Below, piece by piece: positions 52,293 through 60,879 of a stretch of DNA of 64,000 bases. The position numbers and the translations under genes are program-made. Below the pieces are notes generated by a model. The model searched no databases. It was given only the letters and a program-made list of their open reading frames with translations, and had not been told where the DNA came from. Position 1 is the stretch's first letter; every line of letters starts with the position of its first letter. This stretch comes from Paenibacillus_AR sp051594765. GTDB lineage: Bacteria; Bacillota; Bacilli; Paenibacillales; NBRC-103111. The stretch covers positions 124,001 to 188,000 of the forward strand of contig NZ_JBPPGJ010000006.1 in assembly GCF_051594765.1 (NCBI RefSeq), given 5' to 3'.

Positions 52293-53255
52293 TTACCATA
52301 GGGAGTTGCCGAAGCGCCGGGCGAGCCGGTTGGAGCCGATGACGAAGAGGATGGCCACTAGGGATTCGAAGAGTCCCATGGCGGTGGTCAGGCTGTACAT
52401 TCCGCCCTGGATCCCGACCCGGTACAGATACGTGCTGATGACGTTCGAGATGTCCGATACCGCGGCATTCTGAAGGTTGTACATCTGGTCGAAGCCGACG
52501 TCCATCATGCGGCCCATGGCCAGGATAAGCATCAGGATCGCCGTGGGCAGGATGCCCGGGATGGTGATGTTCCAGATCTGCTTCCACTTGCCGGCGCCGT
52601 CGATGGCCGCCGACTCGTAGAGGTGCGGGTCGATGCCGGTGATGGCAGCCAGGTAGATGATGGCGCCGAAGCCCGCTTCCTTCCACACGGCGGAGCCGAA
52701 GTAGATGGTCATCCAGGTCGGAACCTCGTACAGGAACCGGTATTCGTGGCCCGTCAAGCTTTGGAGCATATGGTTCACGACCCCCGCCTGGGTGCCGAAC
52801 AGGTTGACCACGATTCCGCCGATGATGACCCAGGAGAAGAAGTGGGGCAGATACAGGAGAGTCTGGACCGACCGCTTGAACCACATGACCCTCGCTTCGT
52901 TCAGCAGGATCGCGACGAGGATAGGGAACGGAAACCCGATCAGAATCCCCATCACGCTGATGATCAGCGTATTGCGGATGATCTGGATCGTCTGCGGGTT
53001 GTTGAAGAGAACCCGGAAGTTGTCGAAGCCGACCCAAGGGCTTCCCCATACGCCCTGCACCAGATTGTATTGCTTGAAGGCGATCAGGTTCCCGAGGATG
53101 GGGGCATACCGGAAGAGGATGAAGAATACGATGACGGGCAGGAACATCAGGAGCAGGGTCCGGTTCCTGCGCAGTCTTTTTAGGAAGGCGTTTCGTTTGA
53201 TCCGGGGGGCTGCCGGTGCGGCGATAACCGGTTCCGTCAGGGAGCCAGTTTTCAT
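52293..53255 (-). CDS. Sugar ABC transporter permease (LplB-like)
   Basis: The 320-residue permease has six membrane segments and the EAA-type loop YESAAIDGAGKWKQIWNITIP near 212-232. The N-terminal basic stretch and the MFLPVIVFFILFRYAPILG segment near 36-54 are typical of LplB/YtoP-like proteins. It partners with the LplC-like permease and the binding lipoprotein downstream. The overlapping plus-one frame is a shadow without such motifs. Confidence 0.92.
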   Translation of the reverse strand: MKTGSLTEPVIAAPAAPRIKRNAFLKRLRRNRTLLLMFLPVIVFFILFRYAPILGNLIAFKQYNLVQGVWGSPWVGFDNFRVLFNNPQTIQIIRNTLIISVMGILIGFPFPILVAILLNEARVMWFKRSVQTLLYLPHFFSWVIIGGIVVNLFGTQAGVVNHMLQSLTGHEYRFLYEVPTWMTIYFGSAVWKEAGFGAIIYLAAITGIDPHLYESAAIDGAGKWKQIWNITIPGILPTAILMLILAMGRMMDVGFDQMYNLQNAAVSDISNVISTYLYRVGIQGGMYSLTTAMGLFESLVAILFVIGSNRLARRFGNSLW

Positions 53256-53438
53256 TTTCTCTCACCACCTGTGCTTGGAAGTTGTGTGCGGCTCATGCTT
53301 GCTTGGATCTGGCCCGGCCTCTTGCGCCGTTCACGATGCTACTGTAACCCCTGCTCCGGGAAAGCGGCAACTTACAAGATTCCATGGGTTAACCAAATGG
53401 ATGTGCGGCGGGCGCTATACCTTTTTCGCGGATAAACC

Positions 53439-53467
53439 AAAAAGCCACTTCCGAGGGGAAGCGGCTT
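53439..53467 (-). terminator. Terminator after the sensor-AraC regulator gene
   Basis: An AAGCCACTTCC/GGAAGCGGCTT hairpin is followed on the minus strand by TTTTT. It separates the regulator from the permease genes. Confidence 0.8.
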
Positions 53468-53495
53468 GTAAAATCAAGAGTTCGGGGTGATCTAT

Positions 53496-55697
53496 TCATT
53501 GCTTGCGGTACTCCCCGGGTGTCTGGCCTACGACCTTCTTGAAGGCGCGGATGAAGGAGATGTCATGCAGATAGCCAACGGACTGGGCTACCTCCTGGAC
53601 GGACAAGCTGGTTCTGGTCAGGAGCTCCTTGCTCTTCTCGATCCGGACATGGACCATGTAGTCGACCAGCTTCTCTCCGAATTCCTCCTTGAACATACGG
53701 CTGATATATTTGCCGTTCAGGTCGAACTCGTCGCACAGATGGTTCAAGGACAGATCGGGATTGGAATGGTTCTGCTCGATGTAACGCCGGATGTTCCGAG
53801 CCAGCACGGAGTTGCTCCGGTTCTCGCGGAGAGCCTGGATCTCCGCCTCCAGCCCCTCGAACAGCTCCCGCAGGCGGGGCTGAAGCTCCTCCATCAGATC
53901 GTACTGCTCGATGGCCTCGGACACCCGGGGAAGGTAGACGGTGCTCCACTTCTCGACGATCTCGGCGGACAGGGCGGACGTCTCCTTGTTCAGCTGATAG
54001 ACTAGGAAGTTCATCAGATTGACGTGTTCCTCCCGGTTGAGTAGGTCCTGCCGGATCTCCTCGAACATGGAGGTGAACTGCTCCTTCCACTTGGGTTCCT
54101 GGAGGCGGAAGGATTGGGTAAAGCTCCGGATGTTCTGCAGATGCTTGTAGGGCTCGCCCTGTCCCCCCCGGTAAGGTGGAAGGAGGACCTTGTTGATACC
54201 GACGCTTCCCTTGTAGGACAGGGCGTCGACGGCTTCGTCGCGCAGATCCGGCAGATCGGCGATGGTGCCGGTGTTGGCGCATAATCCGACGGTAACCGTA
54301 AAGTCCAGGTTGCCCTCCACCCAGCCTCGGACCTGCTCCGCCAAGCTGTGGAGCTCTGTCTCGCCGCCCGTCTCCTGCAGAAAATAGACGACCGCCAAGC
54401 GGTGGTTGGCGATCCATTCGGACCAGACGCCGGCCTGCCGGCCGTCGGCGGTTTCCTTCACTACGCTGGAGAGGACAAACTTGAGCAAATATTGGTCCTT
54501 CGGGTTGTAGGCTTGGGTCCAGGCAGCGTAGCGGTCGATCTCGAATATGGCGAAGCCGGTCTGGCCGAAGCCGGGCGGCAGGCGATTCGCGGATGCTTCG
54601 GCCGTCCAAGCCTCCCGGTCCATGATGCGGCTGCCCTCCGTCAAGTCGTGGAACAACTGCCGCCGCCGGATATCCATGTCTTCCTCGTGGAGCTTCTGAT
54701 AGGTCTGGGACCGCTCGATCAGGGCCTCCAGCGCCTGGTCGATGAACTTGAATTCGTCCTTCTCCAGGGTCAGCTTGCTGCTCTTCTGGGAGGAGTAGTG
54801 ATGGATCCGGTCCAGGATAGTCTCGATGGGCTTATAGTTGCGCCGGGTAACGAACATGATCCATAGGAACCCGACGATGATGAAGCCGCAGATGAGCCAG
54901 ATGTAGGTTAGCACAGAGGCGAATTGGAACAGATGGCCGTCCAATACTCCGCCGATAAAGATCCAGCCCGTATAGCCGGAGGGGACCCGGGACATCTCCG
55001 TGCCCTTGCTGCTGCCGGCGGACCTATTGATGCCCGCCATCTTGTGGCCGTCCTTGTCCTGGATGTAGAAGTAGCTCCGGTCGGAGCCGGCGGTTTCCTC
55101 CAGCCAGCGCTGCAGCTTCTGGAGGCTGACGTTGACGACGAGAAGACCCTCCCGCTCTCCCAGCAGCGGGTACTGCCTGACGATGGAGACGACCTCTACC
55201 GGATTGGATTGATCGGGGAATTCGGCATAGCGGCGCTGCTCCGACAAGGTGTAATAGCTGCGATTGTCCCGCATGCCGTCCGCAAACTCCCGGTCCCCGA
55301 AGCGGTCGGAGGGAATCAGCATATTGGGCGTCATCACCATCCGGTCCGAGAACCGGTAGAGGTAGATGGAATCAATTAGGGGATCCGAGGAGCGAAGCTG
55401 ATTGATTTTCTCCGAGACCGAGTAGCTCAGGAGAAACGTGGGATCGTTGACATTCTTGAAGAACTTGATGATCACGTCATCGAACTGAAGCTCCTTGATC
55501 AGCATGTTGTCAATGGCGCGAAGAGACCGGTCGACGGCCTCCACCTGCTGCTCCACGAACATCCGGTTGGCGTTCTCCGCCTCCTTCTGGGACATCCGGG
55601 AGATCATCAGGAAGGTCATCAGGATGATGACCGAGGAGATGAACAGATAGATGGGGAGATAGGACAGCAGCATGCGGTGGTACCAGGTTCTCTTCAT
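53496..55697 (-). CDS. Membrane sensor / AraC-family regulator (YtdP-like)
   Basis: The 733-residue protein has a membrane segment (about 10-32), an extracytoplasmic sensor domain of the dCache type (about 35-255), a second membrane segment (about 260-285), a long cytoplasmic linker and a C-terminal AraC helix-turn-helix pair (about 635-733, with VQEVAQSVGYLHDISFIRAFKK split). One-component regulators of this layout sense a sugar at the cell surface and activate the neighbouring importer. It lies upstream of the permeases, binding protein and 614-residue enzyme on the same strand and is their probable activator. Confidence 0.9.
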   Translation of the reverse strand: MKRTWYHRMLLSYLPIYLFISSVIILMTFLMISRMSQKEAENANRMFVEQQVEAVDRSLRAIDNMLIKELQFDDVIIKFFKNVNDPTFLLSYSVSEKINQLRSSDPLIDSIYLYRFSDRMVMTPNMLIPSDRFGDREFADGMRDNRSYYTLSEQRRYAEFPDQSNPVEVVSIVRQYPLLGEREGLLVVNVSLQKLQRWLEETAGSDRSYFYIQDKDGHKMAGINRSAGSSKGTEMSRVPSGYTGWIFIGGVLDGHLFQFASVLTYIWLICGFIIVGFLWIMFVTRRNYKPIETILDRIHHYSSQKSSKLTLEKDEFKFIDQALEALIERSQTYQKLHEEDMDIRRRQLFHDLTEGSRIMDREAWTAEASANRLPPGFGQTGFAIFEIDRYAAWTQAYNPKDQYLLKFVLSSVVKETADGRQAGVWSEWIANHRLAVVYFLQETGGETELHSLAEQVRGWVEGNLDFTVTVGLCANTGTIADLPDLRDEAVDALSYKGSVGINKVLLPPYRGGQGEPYKHLQNIRSFTQSFRLQEPKWKEQFTSMFEEIRQDLLNREEHVNLMNFLVYQLNKETSALSAEIVEKWSTVYLPRVSEAIEQYDLMEELQPRLRELFEGLEAEIQALRENRSNSVLARNIRRYIEQNHSNPDLSLNHLCDEFDLNGKYISRMFKEEFGEKLVDYMVHVRIEKSKELLTRTSLSVQEVAQSVGYLHDISFIRAFKKVVGQTPGEYRKQ

Positions 55698-55786
55698 CGG
55701 TAAGGTCTCCTTCGGCAGGCCCTATGGCTTCGGAAGCCTCGCGGTTTCTTTCATCTTACAGGGAATATAGGGGGTTATCAATCTTT

Positions 55787-55800
55787 ATAATACGTGTTAT
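55787..55800. promoter_or_regulatory. Palindrome one base different from the LacI operator, upstream of the sensor regulator
   Basis: ATAATACGTGTTAT differs by one base from ATAACACGTGTTAT, the operator before the alpha-mannosidase. It lies about 90 bases upstream of the regulator start. It may be a real site for the same or a related LacI protein, or a chance match. Confidence 0.3.
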
Positions 55801-55996
55801 AGCAGGGCCGGGACAAGGGTGGAATGAGGGCTGCATGGAGCGGTTCCGTGGCCTTCCGGCCGTCTGAAGCCGAAGATGTTAGCCGGAGACAAAATGTTAA
55901 TCCCATTGGCAGAAGCCAGTCTCTGTAAGGTCTGATCCAAACGGCTAACCGGTGATTCATGTATGTTGTGGGGCCGATAGGGATGTAGTACAGTGG

Positions 55997-56184
55997 TGTC
56001 GTTGGAAACCGAAGAAGCTGCTTGCAACCGCGATGACCGCCGTGCTGGCCTGCTCCTTCCTGCTTACGCGGCCGGGGGTGTCACACAGGACTACTGGAAC
56101 GGAGTGACCGGAGGCAATGTGAGAGATTCCGCAGAGCCAGACCCTGACCGGGTCCAAAATTCTCGCCTCCTTCGAAGCGCCTAG
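55997..56184 (+). pseudogene. Possible remnant of a secreted-protein gene
   Basis: In one frame, 56003-56104 reads WKPKKLLATAMTAVLACSFLL, a signal-peptide-like run, and then ends at TGA 56105 after about 15 residues. No start codon or ribosome binding site precedes it. A short charged peptide continues in another frame to 56184. This could be a frameshifted relic next to the repeat array, or chance. Otherwise the 958-base stretch 55698-56655 holds the palindrome at 55787, the 111-bp repeats, and nothing else I can recognise. Confidence 0.25.
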
Positions 56185-56199
56185 CAAGGGGGCTATAGA

Positions 56200-56525
56200 G
56201 CCCATGGCCTTGAAGGCGGCGGGCGGAGCTCCGCGCATCCGGCTCGCCCGGATGAAGGCCATGAATGGCCTTCGTTGTGGCAAAGCCTCGCCTGCAGCGG
56301 AATAAAGGCCGCCCATGGCCTTGAAGGCGGCGGGCGGAGCTTGGCGCATCCGGCTCGGCCGGATGAAGGCCATGAATGGCCTTCGTTGTGGCGAAGCCCC
56401 GTCGGCAGCGGACTAAAGGCCGCCCATGGCCTTGAAGGCGGCGGTCGGAGCTCCGAGCATCCGGCTCGCCCGGATGAAGGCCACGAATGGTCTTCGTTGT
56501 GGCGAGTCCCCGCCGCCGCACGGTC
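56200..56525. repeat. Three tandem copies of a 111-bp repeat
   Basis: Copies begin at 56200, 56311 and 56422 with GCCCATGGCCTTGAAGGCGG; each contains the internal near-palindrome GAAGGCCATGAATGGCCTTC and ends around TTGTGGCRAAGCC. The third copy decays near 56525. Because 111 is a multiple of three, several frames stay open across the array, but the long frames there have no ribosome binding site and I treat them as spurious. Confidence 0.85.
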
Positions 56526-56655
56526 CCCCATGTCTGCCCAATCAGCTGCCCTCGGCCCTGCCCCCAACCCCCGATCCGGTTTCGCTTCGGGCCGTTCCGT
56601 GCTACAATCAAGGAGTCGCAGATCCCATGACATCGCCGGAAATGAGGGTAGTATA

Positions 56656-56988
56656 ATGCGGATAGAATTCCATTCACAGACGGAAGAGAGGCTGCGCGCC
56701 GCTCTGGCCGGCAAGCCCGGCATCTTCAAGCTGTTCTACGATGTAGTCGAATGCGGCTGCAATGGTGTGCTGGTCCTGCTGATTGTAGACGAACCGGAGC
56801 CGACGGATATCGAAGTCGAAGGCGGACCTTTCCGCTTCGTGGTCGATAATCGCCAGGAGGCCCAGTTCGACGCGGTCATGCGACTGGAGGCGGACCCGGG
56901 GTATCCTTCGTTTAAGGTGACGAGCGACGGCTCCATGTTCTCCAGCAACCTGCGGGTCCGGGACGAACGCCGGGCGCAGAACGAATAG
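56656..56988 (+). CDS. Iron-sulfur cluster biosynthesis (HesB/YqkB-like) family protein
   Basis: The 110-residue protein matches the YqkB-type branch of HesB-like proteins: a short N-terminal strand-helix, then LFYDVVECGCNGV near 27-39, whose paired cysteines are family-typical, and a beta-rich C-terminal half. The exact role of YqkB proteins is not known; they lack the classic C-terminal CxC of A-type carriers. The frame is open far upstream through the repeats, but GAGGG before ATG 56656 marks the start. It precedes a small membrane protein gene with a 41-base gap. Confidence 0.8.
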   Translation: MRIEFHSQTEERLRAALAGKPGIFKLFYDVVECGCNGVLVLLIVDEPEPTDIEVEGGPFRFVVDNRQEAQFDAVMRLEADPGYPSFKVTSDGSMFSSNLRVRDERRAQNE

Positions 56989-57029
56989 GTTCAAGCCATC
57001 ATGGATATGGATGGAGAGGAGGGGGCGGG

Positions 57030-57212
57030 ATGTCCAAACTCCGAGGGTTCGGTTATCTGCTGTGGATAGGCGGGATTCTGAAGCCTTTGGGTTGGGCCCC
57101 GCCTTCCGTCTATTTTTTTACGGTGCTTCCCGGATCGCTTCTGGTGCTGTTCGGCTACTGGAGGGAAGCCCGAGCACGAGCACCATCAGACCAAAGAGGC
57201 CGTCTCGGATGA
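57030..57212 (+). CDS. Small membrane protein, 60 residues
   Basis: ATG 57030 follows GGAGGGGGCGGG. The product has a hydrophobic segment around 8-20, a second around 27-43, and a basic tail ending RGRLG. A terminator follows at once. No family is recognised; it is probably co-transcribed with the HesB-like gene. Confidence 0.6.
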   Translation: MSKLRGFGYLLWIGGILKPLGWAPPSVYFFTVLPGSLLVLFGYWREARARAPSDQRGRLG

Positions 57213-57243
57213 GGAAACTCATTCCGGGCGGCCTCTTCTTCAT
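57193..57243 (+). terminator. Terminator after the 60-residue membrane protein
   Basis: An AAGAGGCCG/CGGCCTCTT stem with an inner ATGA/TCAT pairing is followed by CTTCTTCATT. It begins within the last codons of the gene. Confidence 0.75.
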
Positions 57244-57265
57244 TGGATATTGCAACCAACAGAAC

Positions 57266-57439
57266 GGCATATATGCCGGTCATTGCTTCGATACAAGGCT
57301 CAGACCGAAACAAAAGGCAAATATGCCGTTCGTTAGGGGTAGGAGGGCGATAAGAAGGATGCTAAACCCAATCAGCGGCAAAATTGCCCTTCATTGCTTT
57401 GAAAGAAGGGGAGCTGGCGGAACGAAGGGCAAATATGCC
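57266..57439. repeat. Four degenerate palindromic repeats, core GGCAWAWWTGCC
   Basis: Cores begin at 57266, 57316, 57377 and 57428 (spacing 50, 61 and 51 bases): GGCATATATGCC, GGCAAATATGCC, GGCAAAATTGCC, GGCAAATATGCC. Most are followed by a TTCATTGCTTTGA-like flank. The rest of the 430-base gap between 57213 and 57642 shows nothing I can identify as a gene. The array looks like a family of short interspersed intergenic repeats. Confidence 0.65.
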
Positions 57440-57642
57440 GTTGATTACCGGGAAGGCATCGGAATTGGACAAGCAGGAAGGCAGACGGACTCCATCGACC
57501 CATTAAGGGAGGAGTCAGTGGATAGCAGCCCGTGACCCTACGCGGTTCGCAGCCGTTTCAGATCACCTTCTCGGCCCCGCGCCAGCTAGTGATAGGCCCT
57601 TATAGGGCGGATGGAAGCCACCAGCTAAGCCCAAGCCGGCGG

Positions 57643-59646
57643 TTATGACTCCAGCCGTACGGCGCGGTACCCGAACGGCTCCACGCGGAGGACCGTCCCG
57701 GCTTCCAGTCCGTCGCCGGAGAGCAGATCCATGCCGCCGGACGGCAGGGTAACCGTGCCGCCGGCGCCGTTCATATTGACGGCCACCCAGACGCTGCGGC
57801 CGTCCCGGTCTACCCGGGGCGCCACGATCGTACCCGCCGTGGCGTCCGTGCGCTGCCGGACCCCGGCCTCGCCGGCGTATCGGTCGATCATGCTCCGGAG
57901 CAGCCGGTCGCCGGCTTCCCCGCCCGGCAGGGAGCCCAGCAGCACCACCTTGCCGCCCCGGCTGCCGACGGTGCGTTCCGTCAGGAAGGCCAGCCCCGGG
58001 GACGGGCCCCCCTCCAGGACGCCAACCGCTGTCGCCTCCACCGGCTGGAACACGGAGCTCCACAGGGTGAGCGGCGCTTCCACGCCGAAGGCCCGGCCAA
58101 CGGTTCCCGACCCGTCCATCGGGTAGGTGAAGGCCGTCCGGACGCCGGCGAACCGTTCCAGCCGCTCTCCCAGCCCCGCATCCGTGTGGAAGGTGTGCTC
58201 CTCGGTCCGCCCGCCGGAGAGCGGGCCGACGATCCAGATTCCACCCTCCGCCACGAACCGCTCCGCCCGGTCCATATACTCCCGAGACAAATAAGGGACA
58301 TACGGGGTGAACAACAGCCTGCAGCCTGCAAGGTCCGCTCCCTCCGGAAGCACATCCCGGTGCAGGTTCATGGACAGCAGCCGGGCATAGAAATCGGTTA
58401 CCAATCCCCGGTGATTCAGCTTTCGGTGCGGCTCAGTCCGGAGGAACGCCTTGGCCCGGTCGGAATAGGTCATAGCCGTCTCGGCCCGGGCCGGCCGGGT
58501 GGACAGGAGGATCGGCTCCAGGGTCCGCCGGGCCTCCTCCACCTCCAGCACGCTCCGGTACCCGATAGAAGGCGCCCCCCAGCTGCTCAGCACGGAGCCG
58601 TGGGTCTGCTCGCAGCCCGCCCGCTGCTGGCGCCACAGCCAATAGCAGAAGGCCTCTCCGCCCAAGGCATAGGCTGCCGCTGCCTCGGCCTTCACGTAGC
58701 CGTTGGGGTGCGGGACGCCGCTGCTCTCGATGGAGCCTGCATGAGAGGGGCTGGTCTCCATGATCCAGAAGTCCCGGCCCTGCTTCATATTCCGCCAATA
58801 ATCGCAGTTGATGAGATACGCATGCTGGTTCTCGAAGGAGGCGTAGGTGTCATAGGAGGCGAAGTCCAGATTCCGGAACAGCTGCTCATTGTCCAAGTGA
58901 AAGGCGATGCTGCTGTTATGCGTAATTGGCGCACGAGAATACCGGCGGATGATGGCGGCCTGCTCGCCGGCGAACTCTGCGATCTTCTCCATGGAAAACT
59001 TCCGGTACTGGGTCCTAAGAGAGGAGCTGTGCAGGAACGGCGTGATGCCGGGCTGTGGCACCTGATCGAACCGCTGGTAGCTTCCGCTCCAGATCCCGGT
59101 GCCCCAAGCGTCGTTCAGCCGCTCCACCGTAACGTATCGCGCCTCCAGCCATTGGTGCCACAGCTTCAGGCACGTCTCGCACATACATTCCGACACATGG
59201 GACTTGAACTCGTTGTCCAGCTGCCAGCCCATAAGACCTGGGTGGGCCCCCAGCGCCCGGGCCAGCTCTTCCGTGATCCGCGCTGCCTTCTCCCGGAACA
59301 CCGGATGGTTGGTGCAGGGATGCTGGCGGGCGCCGTGCCCCATGACCCGGCCTTGATCATCCCGGTACATCCGCTCCGGATGACTGTGGGTGAACCAGAT
59401 GGGCGGTGTCGGCGTCGGAGTGCACAGGACCGTCCCGATCCCCTCCCGGTGGAGCCGCTCGACGATCTGGACGAAGAAGCCGACGTCGATCTTCCCCTCC
59501 TCCGGCTCCATCGCCGACCAGGCGAATTCCCCGATTCTCACCACATTGATGCCCGCTTCCTTCATCAGGGCCAAGTCCTGCTCCAGGACGGCCTCCTCCC
59601 ACAGCTCCGGATACCAGGCCACCCCGTGGTACAGCTTGTTGGCCAT
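57643..59646 (-). CDS. Beta-galactosidase (GH42 family)
   Basis: The 667-residue enzyme starts at ATG 59646 with GGGAGG 7 bases upstream. It has the GH42 barrel: GVAWYPELWEE near 8-18, acid/base Glu146 in QLDNEF, nucleophile Glu297 in IMETSPSH, and the zinc-binding Cys111, Cys154, Cys156 and Cys159. The trimerisation (GATase-like) domain follows (about 380-590), with a small C-terminal beta domain. GH42 enzymes hydrolyse beta-galactosides, often galacto-oligosaccharides from plant walls, in the cytoplasm. It is divergent from the importer operon at 59893, which may bring in its substrate. Confidence 0.94.
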   Translation of the reverse strand: MANKLYHGVAWYPELWEEAVLEQDLALMKEAGINVVRIGEFAWSAMEPEEGKIDVGFFVQIVERLHREGIGTVLCTPTPTPPIWFTHSHPERMYRDDQGRVMGHGARQHPCTNHPVFREKAARITEELARALGAHPGLMGWQLDNEFKSHVSECMCETCLKLWHQWLEARYVTVERLNDAWGTGIWSGSYQRFDQVPQPGITPFLHSSSLRTQYRKFSMEKIAEFAGEQAAIIRRYSRAPITHNSSIAFHLDNEQLFRNLDFASYDTYASFENQHAYLINCDYWRNMKQGRDFWIMETSPSHAGSIESSGVPHPNGYVKAEAAAAYALGGEAFCYWLWRQQRAGCEQTHGSVLSSWGAPSIGYRSVLEVEEARRTLEPILLSTRPARAETAMTYSDRAKAFLRTEPHRKLNHRGLVTDFYARLLSMNLHRDVLPEGADLAGCRLLFTPYVPYLSREYMDRAERFVAEGGIWIVGPLSGGRTEEHTFHTDAGLGERLERFAGVRTAFTYPMDGSGTVGRAFGVEAPLTLWSSVFQPVEATAVGVLEGGPSPGLAFLTERTVGSRGGKVVLLGSLPGGEAGDRLLRSMIDRYAGEAGVRQRTDATAGTIVAPRVDRDGRSVWVAVNMNGAGGTVTLPSGGMDLLSGDGLEAGTVLRVEPFGYRAVRLES

Positions 59647-59892
59647 TTGCCATCCTCCCTCTCCAGGCATTTTTGCATGGCTTCTACTATATGGGAGGTT
59701 GTCGTGAAGCGGCAATAAGACTTTTTTGTCCAGGCGGCATGCGGATTCGAACTGTTTTGACGAGTTTGCACTTTCTTGATTTCCCGGGAAAAGCCCGCCG
59801 ATTCAAGAATGTCTCATTGCTGGAAAATCCGTACCGCCACATAATCAAGCTATACCGCTCGCGAGGCGTGTAAGACCTGGAGGTGAACGGAT

Positions 59893-60858
59893 ATGAAACA
59901 GGCGGTTGTACCAAACGGTACCAAGCTGGCCGGAGGTGCGGCGGCGCTCAGGCGCCCAAGCGTATGGTCCAGGCTGGTGAAGGATAAATGGATGTACCTG
60001 CTGATGACACCCGGCTTGTTGTATTTTCTAATCTTTAAGTACGTGCCCATGTGGGGCGTGCTGCTGGCATTTAAGAACTATCAGCCGTTCGTCGGCTTCT
60101 GGAAGAGTGATTGGGTGGGCTTCGAGCACTTCCGCATCTTCTTCGACAATCCGGAATTCGGCATGCTGCTCCGCAATACCTTGATTCTTTCGCTGTACAA
60201 TCTGGTGTTCTACTTCCCGGCCCCCATTATCCTGGCGCTTCTCTTGAACGAGGTGCGGGTGGCCATCTTCAAGCGGACGATCCAGACCATGCTGTACGTG
60301 CCCCACTTTATCTCGATGGTTATCGTAGCGAGCTTGACCTACGTGTTCCTGACCACCGAAGGCGGGGTCGTCAACGAATTCCTGAACCAGAACATCGGCC
60401 ACAAGATCAACTTCCTGGCCAGCCCTGAATGGTTCCGTCCCATGATCATCGCGCAGACCATCTGGAAGGAATGCGGATGGGGCACCATCATCTTCCTGGC
60501 AGCCTTGGCCGGCGTGGATGTGGAACAGTATGAGGCAGCCATCGTGGACGGCGCCAACCGGTGGAAGCAGACCTGGCACATTACGCTTCCTTCCATCCGC
60601 AGCACCATCGTTATCATGCTGATCCTTCGGATGGGACACGTGCTGGACAACGGCTTCGAGCAGATCTACCTGCTCCTGAACCCGCTGAACCGCAGCGTGG
60701 CGGAGGTGTTCGACACTTATGTCTACATGGTGGGCATTACCCAGGGGGCCTTCAGTTACAGTACCGCCGTCGGCCTGTTTAAGTCGATCATCGGTGTGAT
60801 CCTGGTGCTCGGCACCAACTGGCTGGCCAAGAGGTTCGGCGAGTCCGGACTGTACTAG
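59893..60858 (+). CDS. Sugar ABC transporter permease (LplB-like)
   Basis: The 321-residue permease has six membrane segments and the EAA loop YEAAIVDGANRWKQTWHITLP near 216-236. It shares the LplB group's MYLLMTPGLLYFLIFKYVPMWG opening (about 35-56, split) with the permease at 52293. GGAGGTG lies 8 bases before the ATG. It is the first gene of a three-gene operon (permease, permease, binding protein) divergent from the GH42 gene. No regulator is adjacent. Confidence 0.93.
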   Translation: MKQAVVPNGTKLAGGAAALRRPSVWSRLVKDKWMYLLMTPGLLYFLIFKYVPMWGVLLAFKNYQPFVGFWKSDWVGFEHFRIFFDNPEFGMLLRNTLILSLYNLVFYFPAPIILALLLNEVRVAIFKRTIQTMLYVPHFISMVIVASLTYVFLTTEGGVVNEFLNQNIGHKINFLASPEWFRPMIIAQTIWKECGWGTIIFLAALAGVDVEQYEAAIVDGANRWKQTWHITLPSIRSTIVIMLILRMGHVLDNGFEQIYLLLNPLNRSVAEVFDTYVYMVGITQGAFSYSTAVGLFKSIIGVILVLGTNWLAKRFGESGLY

Positions 60859-60879
60859 GAAGGAAGGGAGACGTTACCC

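Noticed and set aside
52285..53268. Second long frame in the same region as the LplB-like permease
   Set aside because: It is a frame-shifted reading without membrane segments; the neighbouring frame has six membrane segments and the EAA loop.
56081..56729. Long open frames on both strands across the 111-bp repeat array, encoding 37-residue repeats
   Set aside because: The period is a multiple of three, so several frames remain open together; none has a ribosome binding site or a plausible start, and the frames conflict with one another.
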